Source of the DNA: Ampelocalamus luodianensis | Taxonomy: Eukaryota; Streptophyta; Magnoliopsida; Poales; Poaceae | NCBI GenBank assembly: GCA_036346255.1 | Contig: CM070626.1 | Location: forward strand, 14,532,001 to 14,596,000 | Reading direction: 5' to 3' | DNA: 64,000 nt | Shown: positions 33,601-44,343 of the stretch, one piece after another | Numbering within the stretch: the stretch's first letter is position 1 | Layout: each line of letters opens with the position of its first letter | Program-made: the position numbers and the translations under genes | Notes under the pieces: model-generated | The model's input: the letters and a program-made list of their open reading frames with translations, nothing else | Told to the model about the DNA's origin: nothing | The model's database searches: none

Positions 33601-35270
33601 TGGTCAATGGAAACTGCCTGGAGATTGAAGTCATTATCCTCTTGCAGTCCCTGCAATCGAATCAACTGTCCCTTATAATCAAACTCAACCCATTTTTGTA
33701 TCCAATTACAATTCATAGGACTATGTTGTTCCAACCAGTCCATGCCAAGGATTGCATCATACCCCCCTAACGGTAATACTTTCATATCATGTTGAAAAGT
33801 AACCCCTTGGATCCACCACGAGAACCCCTTCAGTTCTGTGTTACATCGTAACACCTCACCATTAGCAATTCTTACTGACATGGTGGGCATAAGTTGGGGC
33901 TTGTCCTGAAGATTGCCTAACATGTCAGCATTGATGAAAGTGTGGGAGCTGCCTGAATCCAACAACATTAACAGAACTTGTTTGCCAACTACCGCTCGTA
34001 ATCTAATAGTTCCAGCGTTAGTGGTCCCAAATACCGCATTCAGAGATAAAAACATCTCATCCTCACTCCGAGAATCCTCGATAGACGTGACAACATCTAA
34101 CACTCCAGCAGACAGATAAGTATTGTTTTCTTCTAGCTCTAGAACCTTTAACTGAGCCTGATTGGTGTAGTGGTGGTCTGGTGAGTATTTCTCCCCACAA
34201 TGAAAACACAACCCATTGGCACGTCGGTACGATTTCAGCTGTTGTGCCTTCCAGACTTCATTTGGCGTAAACTTACCTCAGTTATCTCCCTTTGGATAAC
34301 CTCCAGATAGCTTACCTTGTTTGTTGTTATCTCCTTTATACCCCATTCTCCGAGTTCTGTCCAGAACACCTTCTTGAACACTCGCATAAATCGATGCCTT
34401 GTGGACTGATTCTGGCATTTGAGTTTCAACTACAGCTCGCAATTCATCTTTTAATCCTAACACAAACTGTGTCACCAGCATCACCTCTCCTACATTTCTA
34501 TCATAGAGTTTGATGTAATAAACCAATTGGTCAAAATCTTTCTTGTATTCTTCTCATGTGTGCCGCTTGTCGAATCGCAACAATTCCTCATCTTGTCTTT
34601 GTGTGTGTTCAATTCAAATTCAGACAAAACGACCTGCTGAAACTGCTCCCAATCATGCCATACATTTGCCGACTTATAAGCTTGGTACCAATGTGCTGCA
34701 CTATTCTTCAAATACATAGTTGCAGCTGCGACTCTAAACCCCTCAGGGATTTGGTACATAGCAAAGAACGTTTGGCACTTGTCAATCCAAATCCTGGCAT
34801 CAGTGCCATCAAATCTTGGAAAATCCATTTTCGGAATCCAATTTCTTCGTCCGGGTTCATTAGCTATGGTGGTCTCAGATACCTCAGCGACGATGGGTGT
34901 GGGCGGAGGGAAAGAGATAGGGGTGATATCTGTGATGTATCCGAAGGAGAGGATACCTGTACTGCAGGAGGTTTTACTCCCATGATTCCCAGCCCATCTC
35001 GCGCTGGAATCATGATTGGGGAAGGAACTGCCCCTTTCATGACTTTCGTAGTGTGCACTTGTTCTTGTTGGATTTTTCCTATGGAGTCAAGAGATAGGTT
35101 AACTTTCATCTGTACTTGATCCAGTCACTTTCTCTGTTGTTCCAACCTTCGATCTACTGCCTCCAACTGCTCTCCCGTTGCCCTTTTTACCTCAGCCACC
35201 ATTTCCGTTTTCATCTAAGATAAGAGCTCTTGCAACCTTTTCTCCATTGCTTCCATCGCTTCTACCACTT
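30600..35270 (-). pseudogene. Gypsy gag-pol polyprotein, broken
   Basis: Visible in order on the minus strand: a gag start with helical charged residues (about 35250-34830), the gag core (WHDWEQFQQVVLSEFE near 34650), a Cys-His knuckle (CFHCGEKYSPDHH near 34205), protease with LLDSGSSHTFIN (near 33960), RT with YRRLNALTIKNKFPLPIVDE and the FMDD active site (near 32945), RNase H (from about 32590), integrase with a HHCC finger, D-D-E residues in TMDFVEG, VSDRD and SDGQSERVNQ, then a chromodomain-like segment (LIKWTSLSIALATWEDYN near 30790-30740) and the usual GGGNVT-type end. Protease, RT and integrase parts are in different frames, and a stop follows EVVRER near 31218. The chromodomain places it among chromoviruses. 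Confidence 0.9.
30680..30697 (-). other. Polypurine tract of the gypsy element
   Basis: On the minus strand the bases just before the 3' LTR read ATCTCAAGGGGGAGGCAA. A purine-rich tract here primes plus-strand DNA synthesis in LTR retroelements. Confidence 0.7.
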
Positions 35271-35346
35271 GTACAACCTGAAGACCACGTTTCGCCGGTG
35301 CAACCAATCAGCAGGTTTTACACCAATCAAGCCCAGAGCAGGTTTT

Positions 35347-35445
35347 CCTTCTCTTTACTTTGCTGCCGGCTTCACATCCGTTCTCCTTGTCTTCTCAGCG
35401 CGACCTCCTTCTGTCGTAGCCATGGCTGCCACCACGGTGGTGACA
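35347..35445 (-). repeat. 5' LTR remnant, 99 bp
   Basis: It matches the first 99 bases (minus-strand sense) of the 371-bp 3' LTR with one substitution. The deletion removed the rest of the LTR and the primer-binding site and fused directly to leader sequence. Confidence 0.9.
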
Positions 35446-36212
35446 CCACCTCGCCGGGCCCAACCGGAGCCCGCCCGAACCCCCGGTCGCCATGGCGGTG
35501 AGCGAGACGGTCTCCCAATTCCCGGTGACGCCTGAGGCGCTGGAGGCGTGCGGCGTCCAGTGGGGCATCTCCGTGACGCCCTTCGCCGCCGCCGACGAGC
35601 GCGGACAGGACCCGGCCACCGGCGCTGGCGACGAACGCATCCCGCGTTGCGAGCGCTGCTGGGCCTACTTCAACACCCACTGCGACGTGGAGCGCTGGGG
35701 CTGGGCCTGCGCACTCTGCGGCACCCTCAACGGCTTCGACGACGACGCCCTCCGCCGCCTCCAACGCCCCGACGCGTGCCCCGAGCTCAACTCCTCCTTC
35801 GTCGACCTCGAGATCCCAGGTCGTACTATTTGCGGTTTCCTCTGTGTGTGTTGGAGCCTTGTGAGTCGGAATTGGTTTCTCTTAGCTTTGGTGGTAGAAG
35901 TGTGACCCCTGGATTGGGTTTGTGCAGTGGATGGGGCGGAGGGTGGAGGAGACGGCGTGCAGGCGCGGCCCGTGTATGTGGCGGCGGTGGATCTCGCATG
36001 TAAGTGGAATTCTGTTGCTTAATGCATCCCGATCATGGAATTCTAAAATGTTTTTCCCCCTTTGTAGTGTTGGGAAGTTAATTTTGCCTATTAATGATAT
36101 AATTTTTCCAAGTATCCCAACTAGAAGGAAATCATCTAAAAAGAGAAGAAAATAATGAATGTATATAGCTCAAATTTGTAGCTGTTTCATGTGATAAGAT
36201 TTGCATTGCTCA

Positions 36213-37027
36213 CAGTGGCGGAGCCAGAATGAAATTGACCGGGTGTCATCATGCATTTTTGCCCACATGTATAATTATCTAGTAACATTGTACTAAATAC
36301 TAACGTGTGTAATTTTTTAGCCAAACATTTTTGCCTCCGATTTAATTGGCAAATGCCAACCAAAATTAGAACCCTAACCCAACAATTTGACAAAAATGAA
36401 CCAATAATAATCAAATTGAGACCCTGCCCCACAAATTTAATCCATATGATCGATTGAAATCGGAAGAACTACTAAAAACATAGAGGAGAAAAATACCCAA
36501 TGTCGATTCGTGGCTCGTATCTTGCGTTGTTCTCTCGGACCGCTTTGTGCAAATATCTGCTGCTGTGTTGTTGCCAACGAGGGAACGAGGGCAAGCTAGC
36601 GAGCGACGAGGCAACCACCAGGCGGCGGGTGGAATCAGTCAACCAAGGCACAACAACAACGTAGGCCATAGTGTTGTCTCTCCTCTCTCCTCGCGCAGCG
36701 CATCCAAGCATCGAAGGCCAGAGGAGGCGGTGACGGCTTCGCTGATTCGCTCCATGCTAGGCCGCTTGGGGCATTGGGCTGTGATCTGCCAATTGTTGGC
36801 CTGGGTAGTGGGTTGCGTGCATGCGTTCCACTGGCCTGGGTCGCGCGTTGTGTGAGTCTGGTCGGCTTGGCTGGCTGGCTGGCTGGGCTCAAGTTTTGAG
36901 TGTCTGGGGTGTCACTTGGGTTGGGCTAGGGGAGTCACACACTATGCATCATGGGCCATACCAAGTGAATTTTTTTTTGGACCCGGTGTCCTGTGCATCC
37001 GGCTGGGCATAAGTGGATCCGCCTCTG
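36213..37027. mobile_element. hAT-type element in intron 2 of the SEC23-like gene
   Basis: The left end CAGTGGCGGAGCCAG and the right end GGATCCGCCTCTG form short imperfect inverted repeats. Perfect 8-bp duplications ATTGCTCA flank it (36205-36212 and 37028-37035), the hAT hallmark. The 815-bp interior has no transposase; frames within it are short and unassigned. CAGTGGCGGAGC ends are typical of grass non-autonomous hAT elements. Confidence 0.88.
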
Positions 37028-37754
37028 ATTGCTCAACATGCATAGATCGAAATTTCTGTTGGATCCTCGCATAGTTTCTCCGTAGTAATCTTGTGCTATG
37101 CCTTATATGATTATTCTGGGAATTGAGTATTTCCTTGTTTGAATGTCTTCAGGTTCTGAAGAGTTCCTGGAACTAACCAAGAGTGCGCTTCTGGCAGCCC
37201 TGGAAGGTTAGTATTCTGAACATTTGGATTCTGAAATTTTGGGTTGCTTGAACAACTTTGTGTTGTCAGCGAGTTCAGTTTCCATTGTTTCTCAATTGGG
37301 TTTTCTCCTTGCAACAGCTCTGATTCCAGGCTCTCTGTTTGGGCTTATGACATTCAGCCACAAGATTGGGTTGTATGATTTACAAGGTCCAATTCCAGTT
37401 GTGAAAAATGTTTTCATTCCTCCAGACTTAGAAGAATATGGTCTGCCTGTTGCCCTTGAAGATGCCATGCCCCTACTTTCTTTTTTGGCCCCTGTATGTT
37501 ACAAAACTATAGGAAGTGTTACAGCTTGGTTTAGTCAATCTGAACATACCATGTAATGGTAAGATAATTTATGAGCAGGTTGACACATGCAAGGATCGAA
37601 TTGCTGCTGCCCTGGAGACACTGCAACCTACATCTTCTTGGGAGAGAGGTGCTGCTTCCGGGCAGGAAGTGGATACTGTTTTGCTTGGTGTGGCCGAGGT
37701 TTTGGAACAGCCATGTCTGCTCTAATTGACTACCTAAGTACGGAATATGGGAGT

Positions 37755-38291
37755 TGATGTATCCTGCTTCGGCGGCGTAAGCTATATGGGTGATTCGATG
37801 AAGATCGAGGCCTTCGGATTCGACGAGAAGGCGTCGTCGTTGAACGTAGCAGAATAGCGGGGGAAGGAAACAGAGAAGTTTAGAGGATGCGAGGATAGCA
37901 ATTGGAAGATAGTAGATTAATTCTTGCTTGCCTCCAGAAAGGTTACATGACCGACACTTATATAGGACATCCTAACTTGACCCCTAAGTATTATACTCTA
38001 ACTAGGAAACCTCCTAATAGATTCATCCGACTCTACTCTTCCTATTTTTCCTGGACTCTTCCTAATTCTATTCTTTCCTAATTCTTCTCCTGCACGCCTC
38101 TGACTGCTGCTGCTCGTATCGGACTCAACCTCCTAATCCTCCTGGACTGAACGTTGTTGCTGGACTATTGTTATTGGCATTGGATCCTTTGCCCACACGG
38201 CCGGCCGGCCGGCCGTGACCCTTGCTGTTGATGTGCATGTATGTGCTGCAGCTGCTGCACGCACCTGTTGCTAGGGCCTTTGTCCACAACA
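37755..38291 (-). repeat. 3' LTR of the RRM element
   Basis: It is 537 bp and nearly identical to the 5' LTR. It contains a 22-bp perfect palindrome at 38196-38217 built of repeated GGCC units. On the minus strand CTATATAAG (about 37960-37968) is the likely TATA box. Confidence 0.92.
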
Positions 38292-38537
38292 TTACACCCC
38301 TGCGGGACAAGCAACTTGTCCTCAAGTTGCAGGGGTGGTGGCCACGGCTGAAGTTCTTGGTGGCCCCACGACGATAGGAGATCCCAATGTTGACGCTGTG
38401 GCACATGAGAGATCAACAAGACTCCGGTGACGGTTGACAACGACGCTGGGCAGTCCTTAGCGCAACTTGATGATGTGGAAGTTGCCGGTGGCATAGGAAA
38501 GATGCACCGGGCAGCAACGGAGCGAAGACGTCGCGAT

Positions 38538-39152
38538 CTAACTCGTGGTTCCCGTCATGATCCACACCACATATGGCACAACTTCGCTGGCGATGCAAAG
38601 AGTACGGCCGTGAAACAACAAGAATCTTCTTTTTCCTTGTTGGTGGTAATGGTGTTGACAAAGGAAGTGTTGCTGGCGATGGTGAACAGATGACCCGCGG
38701 TATTGGCGCTGATGGTTGCGCTCGTCCGTGGGCAACTTTGATGGCATGGTAGGGCCAACGTCATGCTCCTTCTTTGCCTTGACGTGTGCCTCATGCTGCA
38801 TCAATTTCTCCTTGATAGCCTCCAATCCAGCGAAGAATTTTTCTTCAAAAGTTTTGAGGCATTCCTCCTATGTCTTGGTTGTGGAAGGTCTAGAAAGTAA
38901 CTCGATGGCAAGCTGACAACAATCGTTGTAGATGCACCGGCCTTGCAACTTCTCGAAAGCCTGTGCAGCATCATGGTCTGTACCATATTTGATGAAAGCC
39001 ACGACCCTTGATCTCCCTTGAAATATTTCAATGGTCTCCACAACTCCATAAGGATCAAATACTTGATGAAGCACACTCTCCGTCATAGGATAGAGCACAT
39101 GCTGGATTGTAACACGGAGGATCCTTCTAGTCTTCTTGGCAGCAAAAGCCAT
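38538..39152 (-). CDS. RRM protein of the LTR element, with an in-frame TAG
   Basis: From the ATG at 39152 the frame encodes MAFAAKKTRR, then an RNA-recognition motif (about residues 10-90: ILRVTIQHVLYPMTESVLHQ, an RNP-like RVVAFIKYG, and GRCIYNDCCQLAIELLS). This closely resembles the RRMs of plant polypyrimidine-tract-binding proteins, with the LYPxTxxVLHQVFxPYG and IYxxCCQL signatures. A TAG at 38868-38870 stops it at 94 residues. The same frame then runs on about 110 residues, first helical and charged (FEEKFFAGLEAIKEKLMQ), then His/Gln-rich, to a TAG at 38538. The ORF starts just inside the primer-binding site, where gag is expected. It may work as a gag-like RNA-binding protein, or be a captured PTB segment. 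Whether the inner stop is read through is unknown. Confidence 0.75.
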
Positions 39153-39160
39153 AGTGGTTG

Positions 39161-39172
39161 GCTCTGATACCA
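39161..39172 (-). other. Primer-binding site (tRNA-iMet) of the RRM element
   Basis: Minus strand TGGTATCAGAGC begins two bases inside the 5' LTR. It is the standard plant sequence complementary to the 3' end of initiator tRNA-Met. Confidence 0.92.
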
Positions 39173-39174
39173 AA

Positions 39175-39711
39175 TGATGTATCCTGCTTCGGCGGCGTAA
39201 GCTATATGGGTGATTCGATGAAGATCGAGGCCTTCGGATTCGACGAGAAGGCGTCGTCGTTGAACGTAGCAGGATAGCGGGGGAAGGAAACAGAGAAGTT
39301 TAGAGGATGCGAGGATAGCAACTGGAAGATAGTAGATTAATTCTTGTTTGCCTCCAGAAAGGTTACATGACCGACACTTATATAGGACATCCTAACTTGA
39401 CCCCTAAGTATTATACTCTAACTAGGAAACCTCCTAATAGATTCATCCGACTCTACTCTTCCTATTTTTCCTGGACTCTTCCTAATTCTATTCTTTCCTA
39501 ATTCTTCTCCTGCACGCCTCTGACTGCTGCTGCTCGTATCGGACTCAACCTCCTAATCCTCCTGGACTGAACGTTGTTGCTGGACTATTGTTATTGGCAT
39601 TGGATCCTTTGCCCACACGGCCGGCCGGCCGGCCGTGACCCTTGCTGTTGATGTGCATGTATGTGCTGCAGCTGCTGCACGCACCTGTTGCTAGGGCCTT
39701 TGTCCGCAACA
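39175..39711 (-). repeat. 5' LTR of the RRM element
   Basis: It is 537 bp and pairs with 37755-38291. The four differences are an A/G near 39273, T/C near 39323, C/T near 39346 and A/G near 39706 (positions approximate). Confidence 0.92.
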
Positions 39712-42700
39712 GGAGTACTTTTGCTTTGGGTAGGTCAACATATTTGCCCTTTCTGCAATTTTATAAAAATGGTTTTTTTGTCAATTAGGCAATTGTTTTC
39801 CTAAGATGTTGTATGTTGCAGTTTTATGCCTAACTAGCAATGGTTTTCTTGTTAATTCAAGAACAGCTAGGGTATTTGGTTTTCTGTCTGGTGCTCCTGA
39901 TTATGGAGATGGTCAACTTGACACTATGAGATACGGTGAGCAATATGCTAGCAAAGGGGAAGACGCTGGCCTTGCATTGCTCCCTGAGCAGATACCTTTC
40001 TATAGAGATCTAGTAAGCTTCAGTTAATTTTGGAGGGAAAAAGTTACTTTTGGCTTGACTGTGTCTTTCCTGTATTGACCTTATTGAAAATTTGAAACAG
40101 GCAGCTGTTGCTGTTCAAGCAGGAGTATGTGTAGACATATTTGCTGTAACTGATGAATACACCGATTTGGCTTCATTGAAGTTTTAAAGCATTGAAAGTG
40201 GTGGCTTGTTATTTCTGTATGCTAACACAGATGATTCAACACTTCCCCAGGACATGTGAGTTTGACCCTATGATTGTTCTATGTATTTTATTCTTCCAAT
40301 TCCAACTCCCAAGTTTCCTGATAAAAGTGAATGGCCTGTCCTCCATGCCTTGCTCCTGTTAACAGATACCGCTTGTTGAGTCGACCCTATGCATTTGGTT
40401 GTGTTCTAAGGCTGAGAACATCTTCAGATTTTGAACCTGGCCATTCTGTAAGCAATCAAGCTTTTTGTGTTCACATTAACTATACTGAACTGTCTAACCA
40501 ATTTATAATGCAACCATCCTTTTGGCAGTTCGGCCATTTCTTCCCTGATCCTCAATATGAAAATGTCCTCATCTGCTGTGATTCATTTGCTACTTATGCA
40601 TATGACTTTGACTTTGCCCATCTGATGGCTTCTCCAGGTATTTTATTTTATCTTCACCCCGTGACTGATTAATTGTTGCTAAATAATGAGTATGTGAAAT
40701 TGGAATCCATGTGGAGTATATTCACTGTGCAGATCATCTGATATGCTTAATCCTACGGGTGAAAAAAATCTGATATGACATGTAAGAGTTCTTGCAAAAT
40801 TAGATTTCTTCAGCACTGTGAGGAAGAAATTCCACTTATTCTGCAGTTATTTTTCTAGTTTGGTCAAGGTAGATGTTTTTGTTGACACAGGGTAGTAGTA
40901 TAAAGAAGCAATATTTAGTTTATAACCGTTAATCCATCATGTTACCTCATTGTTCAAACATTTCAGCCATATAAAATATAGTGCAATGCCGAAACATTAT
41001 GATCACATGGAAGAGTGACTCAACATGCAAAGAGAGATGATTTTCCTCACATAATCGTCTAGAGAGAATAGAAGAGAGCTAGTGTTTTTTTTATAAAAAA
41101 AACAAAAATGCATATACTTGAAACTATGAAAGCACGATTCAACTTTACTATATGAAGAAATCTTGTTCTTGCTTGGCTCCTATTAATCTAATGAAGACGT
41201 GTTGTACTTGTCACCAGAGGTCAGATAATGTGATTTACAATATTTGCAGGCAGACAGAACCTGCTGTTATACAGATCGCTTTTCAGTACAGTGTCGTTGA
41301 GCCTGTCAAGGAGGCATCAGGAAATAAAGCACAATCATCTACAAGGTACAAGCATATGATCTATTTAATTTTCAAGACGTTCCTTTGTACTATTAAGTTT
41401 TAATTAGCTTTTGCATGCCTTACCTCTTGTGGTGTCAATAGTTCTGTTTTATCTCAACTAATGCTCGTGCTTACAACAATAGAGTAATATATAATGAGAG
41501 TCATGTTAACATCTCTTACCTCTCTCTCTCCCCTTTTGCTTGTAGCCAAGTGGTACATTTCCTTTTGAAGCTGATTTTTTCTTGCAATGTTACATCTCCA
41601 CAGCTACAAGTTTTGTCTAAAGAGACGATTGAGAATAAGGACATTGCAGTATCAACTGGCTAAGAATACCAATGAAATCTATGATAATGTTGATCCAGAG
41701 GCTGTCCTACATATCCTTGTTCATAAGGTAAATTCAGTTTCATTTAAATCACACACATTTTCCTTTGAAGATGTTCAGAAGGTTGAAATAGGACAAATCA
41801 GATTGGCGGTTAGTTTCAAGATATATTGATAGGATTAGAGATTATGTGAGTTCAAGATCATTGAATTAATTCGGTATGGATTTCAACTGGTGAAGATTCT
41901 GTAAGGAAGATTCTTCTGAGCTGACCGGGTTCTGTAAAGATCTTCAAGAAGATGCTACTTTTTTTCTTTTTTTTTTTACAATTTAGTCAATTACACAAGG
42001 TGTTTGTTCATTCGTTAAATATTCCATCTTTTGGTTAATGCACACCTATGGAAAATAATGTGGTCTTTTTCTCATTTAATGTTGAGGTTACACATTTACT
42101 ATTTTTATCATCCTAACTTAATTCGCCTCTGGAACACTGTCATCAGGTTATTTTAGTTTCATTGGATAAAGGGGTTAGAGAAGGCAGACATTTGGTGCAT
42201 GATTGACTGGCTATCCTTAGAGCTCGGTATAATGAGGTGTTGAGATGTGATGCACGAACTCCAGAATCGCAGATTGACATTGACTTCTCACAATGCCCAC
42301 AGCTGCAAATGCTACCTCAGCTTGTGTTTGCATTGTTGAGGAGCCCTCTTCTTCGCTTGCATGAAGAAGGCATTCACCCAGATTACAGGATATATTTGCA
42401 ATGCCTTTTCAGGTGCATAATTCTCTTGAAATGTTGTAACGTGGTATTCAAAGTCTTTTGCTTGCAAGATTTCATGTATCTGACTTGGACAAATATTATC
42501 TCAAAAAACGTACATTTATTTGGAGTTTTATTTGTGGTTCTATGATATAAATGTGTGGTTCTATGATATAAATGTCTTTAAATTTTTCATATGGTTAGAG
42601 TTGCTCACACCGAGAACAAAATTTAATATTGTTTTTGCTGCAGTGATCTCTTGTGCTTTCTTGTGAATTGATGCGAATTATTTTTCTCACTTACAAGTTT

Positions 42701-43348
42701 ATGTCTCCTTTGGATGTTCTTGCAGTGCACTGGAGCCATCTTCTCTAGCCAAAGCTATATATCCGGTTTTGATATCATATTCCTCACCTGACAAGCAAGC
42801 ATTCCCACGGCACACTTTGAGCCGTGCTGCTTTAATCATGAGTGAGAGCCCAATATTTCTTCTGGATGCATTTACCAACCTTATTGTTTACTACTCATCG
42901 ACTGCTGATCCTTCGCTTCCTTTTCTCCACATGACTGTAAGTACATCCTTTTACTGTTTGTTGGGCATGCAAAAAAAAATGGCTTGTTTATTTCAGCCGC
43001 TTATTTTGTTGACGACTAAACATATCATGCAGGTCTTTTGAGAACAACGATTAATGCGTTGAAGCAGGACAGGTGTACAACACCAAAGCTTTCATTTACC
43101 CGTGGAGGACAAGATGATTCAACATTGTTTGAGAACTATCTTATCGAAGAGCAAGATGTTGATGGTTCAGGGTTTACAACTGGTAAAGGGTTTGTATCCT
43201 TTCATGAGAGTACAAGGAACGAGGCAGCAGACATCCTTAAGGAGAAAGTGGCAGCTAGTTCCATACCAAATACCTTCTGGTTCCAAAGGATGGCTCAACC
43301 GCTCTTATATTAACTTTTGTGTAATAGATAACTGTAACATGAATAAGC

Positions 43349-43352
<4 letters not shown>

Positions 43353-43394
<42 letters not shown>
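43353..43394 (+). repeat. (GA)n microsatellite, about 21 units
   Basis: An uninterrupted GA run lies 40 bases after the stop codon of the SEC23-like pseudogene, in its 3' untranslated region. Confidence 0.92.
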
Positions 43395-43395
<1 letters not shown>

Positions 43396-43602
43396 CAGAT
43401 AGCTATGGAATAATAAACAGGGGAGGCCAGTTTCAATCTTACTAGTATTTGCTCGTGTCAATAACTCAAATTTGTAGGGACGATTGGTCAGAGAAACATT
43501 TTATTCTTGCATTTTTCGTATATCTGCTCTGGTTATTTTTCATTCCTATTTTGTTAGCAAAGATATTGATGCAAAACATAACACATGAGTTTTACGGTAA
43601 TA

Positions 43603-43735
43603 CTCCCTCTGAGTCACAAATACATGTCGTTTTGGATATTAACACGGTTTCTAAAACATAATTTTGGTCACTAATTTCTACTGTAATATAGTTATAGCAC
43701 CCAATAAAATTATAATATTATGATAATACTTTTTG
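43603..43735. mobile_element. Stowaway-like MITE, one end visible
   Basis: CTCCCTCTGAGTCACAAATA after a TA (43601-43602) is a typical Stowaway left end. The AT-rich body resembles the MITE at 21147-21385. A matching right end was not found, so it may be truncated. Confidence 0.5.
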
Positions 43736-43739
43736 ACCT

Positions 43740-44343
43740 GGGCCTGAGGAAGGAGAACATCAGGTAGAATATAAGTTCTATTCAAGCGACGCTAACCTCT
43801 TCTACCCCAAAGACTTGAACTCTTCCTTCATGGAAATCTATATATATGATTTTCATATATCCAATCTAAATATTTAAAGATATTGATATCTAAGGTTTTG
43901 AAAGTTTGACTGCATCTTAGGATTTGATCTGATCTACCAGTAGTGCAAGTGAATGTAATTTCTGGGTGGACTCAGATTCGGACGGATGCCAGTGCTGTGG
44001 ATCCTTCTCATACATGGATTGATGCTGGCTGCATTCACACACGAATCGACACACTTTCACTCGCACGAACAACTTCCCCGCATTGTTGAGTCAAAGACAA
44101 CAAAGATCAATGCAAGCAAATTGTCCACAAAAGAAAAAAAACAGACATCAATTGAAAACACAATGAGAACATCACAACAGATCATCACGCGGTGAAGCGT
44201 AGCAAATGGGGGAAATATATGAAACGTGATACATGCATGAACGATGAGAGGGGTAAACTACTTAGGACGGGCAGCACAGAGACACAACACTAGTTCTCTA
44301 CCGTAGTCCCAGACGACGTACTTCTAAGAGATCAATGATGGGC
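43740..44343. other. Intergenic and 3' region of the AGP-like gene
   Basis: No gene was recognised. It holds the 3' untranslated region of the minus-strand gene at 44344-44676 and flanking AT-rich DNA. Confidence 0.4.

Larger units (their letters stand above)
30309..35445 (-). mobile_element. Ty3/gypsy chromovirus with truncated 5' LTR
   Basis: The element reads on the minus strand: 5' LTR remnant (35445-35347), gag, protease, RT, RNase H, integrase, chromodomain, polypurine tract, 3' LTR (30679-30309). Perfect 5-bp duplications CCACC flank it (30304-30308 and 35446-35450). It inserted in the 5' leader of the SEC23-like gene, antisense, 41 bases before the start codon. The 5' LTR keeps only its first 99 of 371 bp, and the primer-binding site and start of the leader are gone. 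The two LTRs differ at one of those 99 positions. Frameshifts and stops make it non-autonomous now. Confidence 0.93.
37755..39711 (-). mobile_element. Young non-autonomous LTR retroelement with an RRM ORF
   Basis: The two 537-bp LTRs (37755-38291 and 39175-39711) begin TGATGTATCC and end CAACA on the plus strand. They differ at only four positions by my count. Target duplications GGAGT flank the element perfectly (37750-37754 and 39712-39716), inside exon 5 of the SEC23-like pseudogene. The primer-binding site (minus strand TGGTATCAGAGC, 39172-39161) shows it reads leftwards and primes with initiator tRNA-Met. The 883-bp interior has no pol genes. It encodes an RRM protein and keeps, next to the 3' LTR, a short stretch resembling the end of gypsy polyproteins. 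It must use enzymes from another element. Confidence 0.93.
35492..43313 (+). pseudogene. SEC23/SEC24-family protein gene, 14 exons, pseudogene
   Basis: Exons: 35492-35819, 35928-35999, 37153-37206, 37318-37493, 37579-39729 (with insertion), 39867-40012, 40101-40255, 40366-40447, 40529-40637, 41250-41345, about 41610-41727, 42147-42412, 42726-42936 and 43033-43313. The protein starts MAVSETVSQFPVTPEALEA and has the zinc-ribbon cysteines (CERCWAYFNTHC, CALC), a vWA-like trunk (PVYVAAVDLA, GLMTFSHKIGLYDLQGPIPV), the beta-sandwich and helical parts and a gelsolin-like end (TRGGQDD..FENYLIEEQDVDG). This family resembles COPII coat subunits that act in ER-to-Golgi transport. Disabling changes: a missing base near 37690, a 1957-bp LTR element in exon 5, TAA at 40185, TGA at 42204 (where Trp is expected), and phase breaks at exons 9/10 and 13/14. 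Splice sites are largely intact, so inactivation seems recent. Confidence 0.88.

Noticed and set aside
39161..39172. A tRNA-like segment
   Set aside because: Only the 12 bases complementary to the tRNA-iMet 3' end are present. It is a primer-binding site, not a tRNA gene.
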